Made by a program: the position numbers and the translations under genes | NCBI GenBank assembly: GCA_011947345.1 | Contig: JAAVTG010000275.1 | Span: forward strand, 330,544-394,543 | Source of the DNA: Phytophthora quininea | Taxonomy: Eukaryota > Oomycota > Peronosporomycetes > Peronosporales > Peronosporaceae | Direction of reading: 5' to 3' | Length of the DNA: 64,000 nt | The notes under the pieces: generated by a model | The model's database searches: none | Told to the model about the DNA's origin: nothing | The model's input: only the letters and a program-made list of their open reading frames with translations | In this document: positions 12,063 to 22,223 of the stretch, piece by piece | Layout of the letters: each line of letters starts with the position of its first letter | How positions within the stretch are numbered: the first letter of the stretch is position 1

Positions 12063-12182
12063 CTTTTTTCCCATGCTTTTTCCCTTTCAACACGTTTTCC
12101 TTACGTCACTAAAATGAATCGTTAAACGTCACTCACCTGAAACGACTACTTGTATACAGTTTCAGTATACACATAACCGAAT

Positions 12183-13083
12183 ATGGCGAGCTCCGTGGTC
12201 AACGCACTCTTCGGGTCGTACGACCTGCGCAACGCCAAGCAATGGCGGGACGAGGACATGGCTTACCGCGAGCAAGAGGTGCAGTGGCTCAACGACGACA
12301 TCGTGCGCGCGCATCAGTGGCGTCTGGCCGACATCGAGCGCTTCCTGCGGCGGGAGAAGACGCAGAGCGAGCACTTGGTGTGCGAGGCGCGAGCGGAGCA
12401 GCTCTCAGCGGTATCCGAACAGTGTACACTGCTGTGCGGCTTCATTGTGTCTGCTATGTGTAACGTGGGGCTGCCGGATAACGTGAACGCATATATACTG
12501 TACACATATACCGTATCCGGCACGGTCGTGATCATCTCGATGCTCATTTGTGCCGTCATGTGCACGTATCTGCAGTTGGCAGTGACCAGATATGCAGCTC
12601 ATACGTTGGAGGACAGTGTCCGTACCATGGATATGAACCAGTTGGAGTCGGAGTCGCCCTTCAGTATCTGGTGGCTAAGGAAGTGTGAGAAGGAGCAAAT
12701 GACGGCCTACAAGTTCATGCTGGTGGGCGTCGCGCTCTTCTTCCTGTACTTGGGCGCAGTGAGTTGGATCCAGTTCTACATGTCCACAGGGACGTCCACC
12801 AGCATCTCGTCGCTGTCGTTCATCGGCTTTTGGTGTGGCAGTTGAGGATTGCCAGCAAGTGGCGATATCTGTTGACTCCCCGTCCAGTCACATCGCGACT
12901 GAGTCTGCCAGTTCCAGTGGCAACTCGATGGCGTACAGTGCGCATTTGTCGTCATTGTCACAGTCACTTTTGTCGGCTCCAAGGACACCATTAGCGTCGC
13001 TGAATATCCAGAAGACTGGCGTCGCGGGGAACGCCGATCATTCGAGTTTTGTCAAGTCTCCGATGCGTACAGGGGCTCTGTGA
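12183..13083 (+). CDS. ORAI-like (CRAC channel family) membrane protein, one frameshift
   Basis: The 220-codon frame (12183-12845) has an N-terminal amphipathic/coiled region, then TM1 (about residues 81-97, CTLLCGFIVSAMCNVGLP), TM2 (105-130) and TM3 (180-200). The TM1 spacing LxxGFxxxAMxxVxL and the long TM2 ending in a cytosolic helix resemble ORAI calcium channels. The position of the ORAI selectivity glutamate appears to be Asn here (AMCNVGL). The frame stops at 12843, but removing one T from GGCTTTTGG (near 12830) opens a Ser-rich tail to 13083, giving about 300 residues. A typical TM4 is not evident, so either an intron is missed or the family match is loose. Store-operated calcium entry at the plasma membrane would be the family role; this is inference. 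Confidence 0.5.
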
Positions 13084-13830
13084 TAAGTTCAGCCAAAGTT
13101 TGACGCAATGATGGCGATTTACTTATCCACGTAGCACCACTAGGTAAGCAACGACAAACGATGTTTGGTTCATTCAGATCATGCCGCCCATGGTACTGTC
13201 GGAATGACAGCTTTCGTCCGGGTATCGTCCTGGCGAGCCGTACACGCCCGACGTCACTTGCGCCTTGTACACGAACTGCTGCTTCCTCGGTGTCCATGCG
13301 AGTTGCCTTCATCAAACAGCGAGCGCAGAAGGCCACTTTGCGCTGCACCATCTCCAAGTCTGGCGTGATGAAACTCAACTTTTGACAATCTTGCGTTCGT
13401 TACGGTCGTCGGCGTCGAGCACCAACTCTGGGAACGGGTTGACCATGAAGCGGTTGCCGCCCGCAACTTTCCCAGTGGCTGGCTGGATGAACAATGTCGA
13501 CCGTCACAGCGGCAAGACGAGCTTTCCTAAAGCACCAACGCATTCACTGCAAGAAACGTGACCCATAAAGGAGACCGACTCAGCAGCGAGAAGGTCCACG
13601 CGGACCGAACGCCAGCCGATTTGCAATTCGACAGTGTCAAGTGCGGGGTGGAGTGCAGCAAAGGGAGGCGATGCCAGTCGCACGACCCCCAGCAGAAACG
13701 CTACCGCTGGGCCATCTGCCAAGCAAAACCAGGTCTCATGGGCAGAGCACCGACAGAAGGTTGCCCAGTCGAAGCGCACCACACGTTGGGTCACCAATGC
13801 CGCACTCGTGGCTTTGCTCGGGTCAAGCTG
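13052..13830 (-). pseudogene. FYVE/START-domain protein relic
   Basis: Minus-strand pieces in different frames appear in collinear order. 13797-13504 includes SVSFMGHVSC. 13466-13390 includes NPFPELVLDADDRNERK. 13378-13270 has SFITPDLEMVQRKVAFCARCL, which resembles the last strand and final Cys pair of FYVE zinc fingers of the large oomycete START-FYVE family. Frames are disrupted several times and no complete zinc-binding set is present. If correct, it is a dead copy of a phosphoinositide-binding protein. The assignment rests mainly on the FYVE-like segment. Confidence 0.4.
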
Positions 13831-14292
13831 AGCAGTTGATTCCGGTCACGAAGGACAAAACCAATTTTCGACGGCTAGATAAGGTTGCAGCGTATTGGAA
13901 CGACAGATCGACGATTCAATCGGAGATTGGACTCGCGCTGACGCGATTTCCAGAGAGAGCAGAGCGATGTACTAGTAAGCCTCGGCAGAGAGCTGCCAGC
14001 ACTTGAAGGCTCTGATTTCGGTGACTGTCGTGGCGACTTGCTGAAGCGCATTTTCAGCCGAGATTGGCAAGTCATAGGAGTCGATCAGAAGCCACGGTGG
14101 CTCTCTTTACTGCCGTTGCCAACATGCACTAAGCTATTAACAGGCATGCTCTATCGGGGCATTATGCACATAAAAAGCCAAAAACCCTTTTGAAACTCTC
14201 CAGGAGTGCCCATTTTGCCGCTCGGATTCTAGGCTGTTGAAGGAGTTCTCCAACCAACATTTGCTATTACCTACATACCGACACGTTGGGAG

Positions 14293-15380
14293 TTGATACA
14301 CGATGCATGCCACTTTCTGTTGAAGAACTACGTTCGTCTTGGGATTCTCCAAGACGAAAAGGCTAACACGAAATCGAGTGACGCATGGTGGTTGCGCCTA
14401 TTTGTGGTCTGCAAGTTGACCGAGAAGATCCGCGCCTGCTTTCGCAAGCTGCAGTATAAGACGGTTACTATGCGCGAACAATACGCTGCTCTGAATGAAC
14501 TCCACTTATCACTGGCGTTGAAATTTGAAAGCGAAATGACGAAGGTGCGCCAACTGTCGATTCAGCAAAGGTCTCTGAGCATTTACCGTGATGTTGCCTT
14601 CACTCAAGAGACCTTTTCGACAAGATTGCCACGGGACACCACAATGTTCATACATGCCGTCAAGGAGCTGAAGTGGGTTTCGCTGGCATGGCTCTGGACC
14701 AATCAAACATCCACGAGCATCAAGACGGCGAAGAGGCTTTGGAAGTTTCAGCGCATCTGGCGGACATGGTAGACGAAGATACCCCGAGTTCCCACAAGGA
14801 TGAAGACATGCCACAACTCAATGAAGTAAATGAACCGACTGAATCCCAGCAATCAACGAGTCAGCAAGACTTGGTGGAAGCTGTTACTACAGCTCAGACC
14901 GTGATGATCGACGGAATTACCGATATCAAGCTCGATATTGCAGCAAAAGCCCGCGATGCGCCTCCAACGAGGTCGATTGACATCGTGAAGTGTACGGATG
15001 GAGCGTTCCGTCGTCTGCTGATCGCTTATTCAGCAAAATTGCAAGAACACCTAGGTGAATTGGCAACCGAGGAGATCTGGAGCCAGCGCAAGAACCTGAT
15101 CCACGAATACAAGCTAAAGCGTGATGTTTGCAGAAAGGTGAAGGATCAAGGTGATCTGTCGCTTGAAGACGCGTGGGCTAAAGTCGAACCTTGTGGTGAA
15201 TTTGGAGCGCTCATCGAATTTGCTGTTGGGCTCGCAAGTATTGCTCCAGGAAACCATACTGTGGAAGGGGATTTCAGTACGCTAAACCGAGTAGCTGGTC
15301 CACAGGAGAGCTGCAAGCGCGTCAATACTTCGAAGTCATGGAGCTGGCGGACAGATTGGAGTCAAGCAAGAAGGTTATAG
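14293..15380 (+). pseudogene. hAT-type transposase relic
   Basis: Two overlapping frames (14293-14772, then 14673-15380) are separated by a one-base loss near 14690-14700. The second ends with FGALIEFAVGLASIAPGNHT.EGDFS, which matches the general form of the hAT dimerisation region (aliphatic helix, then short Pro-containing turn, then E-x-FS). No BED finger or catalytic RW motif was found, so it is a 3' fragment. The frames contain an acidic, Gln-rich linker around 14770-14860. Confidence 0.5.
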
Positions 15381-15576
15381 CACAACAGTGAGTTTCTGAT
15401 CCAACAGAGCGTGCGTAGGCTAACCTCACTTACATTTCCATGCGTAAGTTAGTGCCCTTTACGGTTTTCTGGCAATTCAATACATTTCCTGTGCAATGCC
15501 CCTTTGAACTTTCCCAACTCTGCCCATTTTACATCAAATCCCATCGACTTTCAAAATGCCCCGTTTGAGCATGCCT

Positions 15577-15592
15577 GCGCATTCCGCATCCA
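15577..15592 (+). promoter_or_regulatory. Inr-like start element of the first peroxiredoxin
   Basis: GCGCATTCCGCATCC lies 10-25 bp before the ATG and resembles the oomycete Inr (TCATTYY) plus flanking region. The short distance to the ATG implies a very short leader. Confidence 0.4.
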
Positions 15593-15601
15593 ACAGAAGC
15601 A

Positions 15602-16228
15602 ATGGTGCTGACGATCCGCAAACCCGCGCCCGAGTTCACGGCCGACGCCGTCGTCAACGGCGAGTTCAAGAGCGTGTCTCTGTCTGACTTCAAGGGCCAG
15701 TACGTGGTGCTCTTCTTCTACCCCATGGACTTTACGTTCGTGTGCCCCACCGAGATCTGCGCCTTCAGCGACCGCGTCGAGGACTTTAAGAAGCTCAACA
15801 CGCAGGTTTTGGGCTGCTCCATCGACTCCAAGTTCACGCACCTGGCGTGGATCAACACTCCTCGCAAGAAAGGAGGATTGGGGGACATGAACATCCCTCT
15901 CATTGCCGATGTTAAGAAGGACCTCTGCACTAAGTACGAAGTGTTGGTGGAGGACGGAGAAGAGGAAGGCGTCGCCTTCAGAGGTCTCTTTATTATTGAC
16001 AAGGAAGGCATTCTGAGACAGATCACTATCAATGATCTGCCCATTGGCCGCAATGTGGACGAAGTGCTGCGTCTCATTGAGGCCTTCCAGTTCCACGAGG
16101 AACACGGCGACGTGTGCCCCGCCAATTGGAAGAAGGGCAACAAGACCATGACCGCCGACCCCAAGAAGAGTCTCAAGTACTTTGAGACGGTGGACGAGCC
16201 CAATAAGAAGCGCAAACTCAGCAAGTAA
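15602..16228 (+). CDS. Typical 2-Cys peroxiredoxin with basic, NLS-like tail
   Basis: A complete 208-residue AhpC/TSA-family protein that reduces H2O2 and organic hydroperoxides using thioredoxin. The peroxidatic Cys is C48 in FVCPTE, the conserved Arg is R127 (AFRGLF) and the resolving Cys is C172 (DVCPANW). The GGLG motif (91-94) and a C-terminal YF (193-194) are both present, the pattern of eukaryotic overoxidation-sensitive Prx. Beyond YF it has an extra tail ending NKKRKLSK, absent from the two paralogues at 45.7 and 47.0 kb. This could act as a nuclear signal (inference). No intron is needed and the ATG is at the expected position for the family. Confidence 0.97.
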   Translation: MVLTIRKPAPEFTADAVVNGEFKSVSLSDFKGQYVVLFFYPMDFTFVCPTEICAFSDRVEDFKKLNTQVLGCSIDSKFTHLAWINTPRKKGGLGDMNIPLIADVKKDLCTKYEVLVEDGEEEGVAFRGLFIIDKEGILRQITINDLPIGRNVDEVLRLIEAFQFHEEHGDVCPANWKKGNKTMTADPKKSLKYFETVDEPNKKRKLSK

Positions 16229-16398
16229 AGACGTGATGAGGGAAAGGGAAACTACCTACCTACCTTGGAGATAAGTCAGTATAGTTCTTCTTGAGCCAAT
16301 TTTCGATGTGGTGGATCGGGTGGCACGTGCTGTGATTGGACCATTCGACACCCGACCAGAGGTCCGACGATATCTGACGAACTTCTTTGGTGAATGCT

Positions 16399-17186
16399 TT
16401 AGTGGTAATGTTCGTGCACGAGCAGGATCATTTCGAAGGGGCCACATTCAAAGTCTCGCGTCATCGCATTAATGAGAACCTTATGGCGTTTGTTGCCAAG
16501 ATGGTAAGCCGGGAATCGACGCTGCAGCCAGCTCGCGACTTGAAAATTGCTGTATATCTGTAGTGTGGAGATCACCAGCCATACCCAGCAAGCCGCAGTG
16601 GCGGCGACTGGATGGTCTCGTGCATCAAGTCGTAACACGAGCCAGGATGACCTGGATACACGGTATCGCAATACGTGATGACCTCCGAGTAGATAACGAC
16701 ATTTGTGTTGACACGACTGTCAACCACCCAACTTCCTTCAGCATCCCACACTCTATATTTTCCAGAACAAAGCGCTTTGCGAGGTCAATGCCGGGAACGC
16801 ACAAAATGTGTCTTATGATTTGTCTTGGATTGTCATTAGCATATTGAGGTCTTGGAGCGGCCACCGAATAGCTTCGACGTGGCCATGGGAAGGATAACAG
16901 ATAAGATCGGGTCCCCAAGCAATTCTGTCTCGGCATGGCATGGTGTGTCCGCAGTCAGATAAGGTGTTCTCCGAGTCCATCCATCTTGGGTCACTGCATT
17001 TTGCCCACAGAAATTCCAATATCTGGACGTTTCTAGCAGCGGCAGCAACTTCGACGACTTTATCAACCACCTCATATGTTTCGTTGTTGCTTTGAGGGTC
17101 TGCACGGGTGGGTATCCACACATAATAAGGTTAACGCACACAAACATTGCCATATCAAGAAGAAAAAAAACCTTGATCATATTCAC
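16399..17186 (-). pseudogene. Ankyrin-like repeat protein relic
   Basis: Minus-strand fragments (17121-16813 and 16936-16625, with further bits to 16399) keep an ankyrin-like texture: VVEVAAAARNVQILEFLWAK and CYPSHGHVEAIRWPLQ. The frame changes at least once and stops are frequent. It is divergent from another ankyrin-like relic beginning 133 bp away on the plus strand. No intact repeat array remains. Confidence 0.35.
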
Positions 17187-17318
17187 AGCTTATCCCCGTC
17201 CCAGCCAACCACCACTGTTGAAGCCATGGCAAAGGGATATTCGTAACAACTAAAAAGTATGTGTTCTGTTTTTTTATGAAAGTTCTTGATTGATCTCTTT
17301 AACTGTGAAGAATTGAAG

Positions 17319-18966
17319 ATGAGCCTCAAGCGCGAGTGTAACGAGTGCTCCGCTGAGCCCAATCCTAAGCGCATTCGCACTCGTCAAGGCTGTTGGGAGC
17401 GACCAATTCCGTTGGCTGCAACAATTACTCGATAAATCGGACAGCTATGCAGTTGAGGAAGCTGCTGTTGCTGCAGCCTCCAGTGGCCACCTCGAATATG
17501 TGATACTTCTTTAAAGCGACCAATATCTACAGCAAGTCAGACGGCGACGCGATTTAAAAACGAATTCTGCAAAGCGTTAGACGCTGCAGCAGCTTATGGG
17601 TTTGCTGATGTGGAAGCAGTTGCGGCAGCCCAAATGCCAAGAAATACGTGGCATGCTCTGAATATTACAACAAGCGACAGCTCATCACTTTCGCAAGCGA
17701 TTTCAGACGGACATTTGGACGTTGTGAAAGTTCTACTCAGCACGAGGATCTTTCGCTGGAATATCGGGAAAGTAACTAACCAAGCTGTGGCAGCAGGACA
17801 GGATGCTATCGTCGAGTTGATTTACGAGCTTCTTCCTGTATATAATACCACCGTACACAACAATTCAGAAGAGAATCGGTCGTTGTTAGTTCGCGTTGCA
17901 AATGGCGGATTCACAACCAGTGTCAAATATGTCTATGATCACGGATTGTGTAAGGCAGAAGATATTGGTAACGCGTTCGTGGCAGCAGCAACTAACGGAC
18001 AAGCGGATATTGTGGAGTTCCTGTACGATACCGGGAAAATCACGACTGGGTTTTATAATCAGACTTTCGGGGATGCTGCTCATTCCACTTTCGATGCTGT
18101 GGTAAAACTCTTGTACGAGAAGCAACGCGCCTCGACCCACATTCTGAACGAGGCGTTTGTTGCCACTCGTAACGTGAAGACAAGTAAGCTGATCTACAGC
18201 TCCAAGCGCATTTCAAATGAATCGATTGCTTAAGTATTTCGACCTGTCCGTAGTTGGTATCGTGACGTCGACCGCTTGGAGATCGTAAAGTTCCTACTTG
18301 AAGAGGAAGACGTTCCACATGAACTGATAGCTGAGGCAGCAATCAACGCTGCCAATTGCGGAGATGATGGTCTGGCTGAAATATTGTACCTCGTGAATTA
18401 CTTCTCGACTGAAGCACTCGTCGAAGCTGTTACGAATGCTGCTGGAAAAGGTTTCGACGGTATTATCAAGATCATTGGCAATGAGACGACCATTACCAAT
18501 GAGGTGGCTACACAGGCGTTCATGAGCGCTGTTTGTCATGGTCATGACAGGGTTGTCGATTGGCTGGTTAATCATCGACACCTTCCATCCAAAGTGATCA
18601 CGAACGGATTTGCTCTTGCATCTAAACGGAAAATTGCTCGTATCCCGACATTGCTATACAGCTATCTGGGGATTCTCCGAAAGTGATTGAGGGTTTGTTT
18701 GAGCATGTCACGAGGAAAAGCAACTTCGCGGTGGCACATTTACTGATGGATACGCGCCCATCAGTAAATGTGCCACCGCGAAGTGTTCACACGTTTCGCA
18801 AGGCATGAAAGATGAAGCGCTGGTTATTGTAGCTCAACGTGGACGAACTGGTGCGTTGAAATTTGTCTCCTCACATCGGAATTGGTCCCAAGATGCCATG
18901 AATCGAGCACTTGAAGTCACGAACAACGAGAAGACAAAAGTGGTTTTGAGAAAGCAAATCTATTAG
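17319..18966 (+). pseudogene. Ankyrin-like repeat protein, decayed
   Basis: ATG at 17319 starts MSLKRECNECSAEPNPKR; one frameshift later the text reads AVGSDQFRWLQQLLDKS...AAASSGHLEYV, an ankyrin-like repeat. A long frame (17610-18233) and a second (18276-18686) carry about ten degenerate 30-34-residue helix-turn-helix repeats of the type A..NG..D.VE.LY. A final frame runs to a stop at 18966 (...NNEKTKVVLRKQIY). Joined length would be about 540 residues. Such proteins are abundant, fast-evolving and functionally unassigned in Phytophthora. The coding text is disrupted near 17400, 17510, 18235 and 18690, and by the fold-back insertion at 18758-18784. Confidence 0.6.
18723..18784. repeat. Perfect 27-bp inverted repeat (fold-back) with 8-nt loop
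   Basis: The arms 18723-18749 and 18758-18784 are exact reverse complements, separated by ATACGCGC. The left arm reads as part of the ankyrin-like coding text (FAVAHLLMD). The right arm breaks it, so the right arm looks like an inverted copy made by local template switching. Confidence 0.95.
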
Positions 18967-19187
18967 TTAAAGATAACAAATAATAGAGGACCTATGAACC
19001 ACCATCGAATTATCGATGAGCTAGAAATATAGGTCGATCGTTTAATGATTTGTCCTGCGTTGGCATTTCCTGGTTAGTCTAGACCTTGTTGAATAGTCGT
19101 TGTCTTTGGCCAACGAAGACGAGAGGTTGGTTGGTGAAAGCGTCTCGTCGAGCAAAATATATGTGTGTTATCTGTCCGTTGTCGCCA

Positions 19188-19960
19188 TTAACAATCATAA
19201 TACGTCCAATCGACGTCCAATCGACCTTCAGATACAATATAAATACTTGTGATTGAACTGTGTTGCCGCTTCAACGCGTCTTGCAAAATTGTGCCGCGCT
19301 CTCCCAACATCCGCGTCTTCCCCGAACCAGAAATTCCAGCACACACCAGAATGACTGCCTTACGGTTATGACCACCATTTTCTTCCTTCATGACCCTTCT
19401 TTAAACCATTGGGATACTATGTCAACCATCCAGAAAATCGAAATGAAAGTTCTCCAGTGGTAGAACGCGATGATGCTGTCCTTATTGCTCATTTCATCCT
19501 CCAGAAATTTAATGAGGGCAACTCAAAGTCAGTCTCATTGGTGGAGATGCAACTTCAGGAACGACCGCAAGCACGTGGATTCCCCTCTGCCATAAAAGCC
19601 CTTCCCAAAGTTGTCATCATAGTTGAGCCGAAGCGATGAGTCCATGTAAATAAATTCCACTGCGCCGCCCACGTCTTGCGTCAGTTTTGGGCAGCGGTTC
19701 CTGTCGATTATCACGTTCACCAAGTCACTAGGTTTTATCCAAAATTCGTCCTCGCCTCTCTTGCGCTTCGGATCAATGTCTAGGGTCGAACTTTTTCTTC
19801 ACAGGAAAAGACGGAAGTCTTTAAATGAATTTCGTACTGCTGTTCCGTCTTGATTGCCTTTTTCAGACTGTTTACCGAATCGGCCGGGTCGACGAAGACA
19901 CAGAACGGCTCTGTTTCGCCCACACCGCGCAGAGCAACTCTTTTTTAATGAAGGACACTA
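19188..19960 (-). pseudogene. Crinkler-family relic (N-terminal domain plus P-loop)
   Basis: Reading the minus strand, 19950-19795 gives a segment resembling the ubiquitin-like N-terminal domain of Crinkler proteins (GVGETEPFCVFVDPADSVN followed by LKKAIK). 19723-19535 continues with coding-like text, and 19391-19188 contains a Walker A motif (VCAGISGSGKTRMLGE). The three pieces are collinear but in different frames with stops between, so the gene is dead. The assignment rests on the N-terminal pattern and the P-loop order; I did not see a clean LFLAK motif. Confidence 0.45.
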
Positions 19961-20786
19961 TGGTTAGTCGAGTTGAAGTCACTCACGGTCCATTTCTGTC
20001 ATGAGTCGCGCAAGGCCAACACTACGAAACGTATTACCCTTTGCCCACTTGACGAGATAGCGTTCCAGTCAGGTTTCCGTGAACTAATTCTTCAAGGCGG
20101 CGTCATATTTTTTCCATTCAAATTTAGGAAGTTTCCATACCAGCAGTATTACATACCAACAATAATATATTGCTTGCAACAACTATTTTTAAATGTACGA
20201 TTTTATTTTTCTGCAGATTATCTAGTTTTCTATGTTCCCATACACACAATGTTCCCTTCTCCTTTCCTATTTATTCTGATAGGTATCGTGTCTTATTCTA
20301 AAAATAGTAATAGTATGGAAAAATGCCAGGTGGTACGGAAAAATATTTGCACTTCAAGGCCTCTTTGATCCGCATAAAATCGTTATAAAGCTGTTTGTTT
20401 TCCACATATTGAATGCTTGGTAATAATATTTTTCGATACCATGAACTTCCAGGCATTCGACAATTCCTCAAAGTGCAGCAACTTGGGACAAAGTCTTGGT
20501 CTGCATTATATTTGTGAACGTCTTTGCCGTACGCATGGGCGAAGTTGTCGAAATATTCCTCTCCACCGTCACATCCCGCTAGGAATACATATCGATCGAG
20601 TTTCTATACGTATCGGAACGAGAATTTACCATGGCTGGTTGAAGAAATGTTTGTACGGAACCAGGGGTCTGACAATATAATACGATATTAGATTGGCCCC
20701 AGTGTGCTTCAGTTATTTGTGCGGCAATTGGACAAGAAAAATAATAAAAATTGCCGTAAATACGGCAATTCAGTTGCCGGCACGTA
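19961..20786. other. AT-rich stretch, no gene seen
   Basis: It holds short low-complexity frames only. A small palindrome (TTGCCGTAAATACGGCAA) lies near 20752, close to the 3' end of the hAT relic, and may mark an element edge. Confidence 0.4.
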
Positions 20787-22223
20787 TCACTCAGCTGTGT
20801 TCGAATCAACTAGTGTTGTGGCATCCCACATATCTAGATTGCCCCGTAGAAACATGAGCAGATCGAAATTAGCGGGCAACATACACGTTCGCTGCGGCGT
20901 AAGTACCAGCTTACACTGAGAAAAGAGGCGTTCGCATCTATTGGAAGTAGGAGGAAGCTTGAGCAAATTACTGTAGACGACATCACGGCCCTGATTGCTC
21001 GACTTTGCACGCTTGTTGGACTTACTTTGAAGAATCTCTGTCACATAGTCTTCCTCAGGAGCCTTGCACTTAGCAGTAGTCTCTGAAACAGCAAACCTCT
21101 TCACAATTTCTTTCTCGGCACTTGACAACATGGCTCCATTAACAACCTTGACCACTGTAGACTCAAACGCAGGCGAGTGAAAGACACGAGCAGTAGGCTT
21201 GAGGTTATCACGCATGTCCGGATACTCGCCGATAATGGAGTCGAACAAACGTACGTCAGCCAGGTCGATGTCATCGCACTGCAATTTTTCGTTACACTTT
21301 TAAAGTTTTTCATGTGCTCGAGTAATCCCAGCAGGTTTCAATGGGGTGCCCCAATTGGAACCCAATCTTCGAAAGCCTCCATAGCCTTGATTTCATGACG
21401 AATTCACACATACCGGCACAATATTTCAATGCTCGAACACCACCTAGTCACGTTGCGCTTGATTGGATGAAGACTGGTGAGCTTGGAAAACTCCGCAAAG
21501 TTGTTGTTGTTACACAGTTTCGACATCAGGGTGTTGACCTCAGTCAGAAGCTGCTCGAAGTCAGCTAGGTACTTGTTAATCGCAAGGTTAAAGCGGTGGC
21601 TCGCTCAGCCAACCAGCGGGACCCTTAACGTTTTCGCGTTGGTGGGTGTTGCAGTTGTCTCCGATGAGGAATGCCACACTGTCCACTGGCGTAGCGGTCA
21701 AGGATGACGCTGGAAGGGGCCTGACGAAGGTCCAAGTGGACAAAAAGCTTACGTATTGGCGGCAGGTGCGGCAAGTGTGGCGGCCGAAGCAAGCATCGTG
21801 CAGAAATACCAAGTTAGTGACCTCCACGAGTCGTGCCAGGCCATCCTCAGTTGTGCATTACCCCTACGGCCCCCAAATCGGCCTCGAAGAGCGTTTGAGT
21901 ACTGAAGATCAAGGCCTACAAGGACAAGAAGAGAAGAAGAGGTTTAACGTCCAACAAGGAGAAGGTTTTCATTTACTTGACCGTTCCTCTAGACCGTTCC
22001 TGGAGGCGACCAACTACTAGTGCCCCTAATCCTCACTCAGCGAACTCAACAGATTGCTACTCGACCCTCGCAGGGGATCCACGGTGCGTGACAGCATCCA
22101 CTGAAAACGGTGCGAGGTCTCCTTGGAGACAAAACCAAAACTCTGGAGCGACGGGTCCTGCTTGAACAGCGAGACGGTGCACTGAACTTTGTATCCATTG
22201 TGTTGATAGGACAGATGAGCCAC
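20787..22223 (-). pseudogene. hAT-superfamily transposase, decayed
   Basis: The last frame (21284-20787) ends with the hAT C-terminal dimerisation region: LPPTSNRCERLFSQCKLVLT followed by a helix and ANFDLLMFLR. Upstream pieces are collinear on the minus strand: 21700-21640 reads VAFLIGDNCNTHQ (the conserved region before the RW/CxxH insertion), and around 21480-21350 the text gives ...SKLTSLHPIKRNVTRW and AIEAFEDWVPIG-like segments. Frames change and stops intervene. TIRs and an 8-bp duplication were not located. Confidence 0.7.

Noticed and set aside
20747..20790. Palindrome TTGCCGTAAATACGGCAA as a transcription terminator or element end
   Set aside because: Bacterial-type terminators do not apply in a eukaryote, and no matching second end or target duplication was found around the hAT relic.
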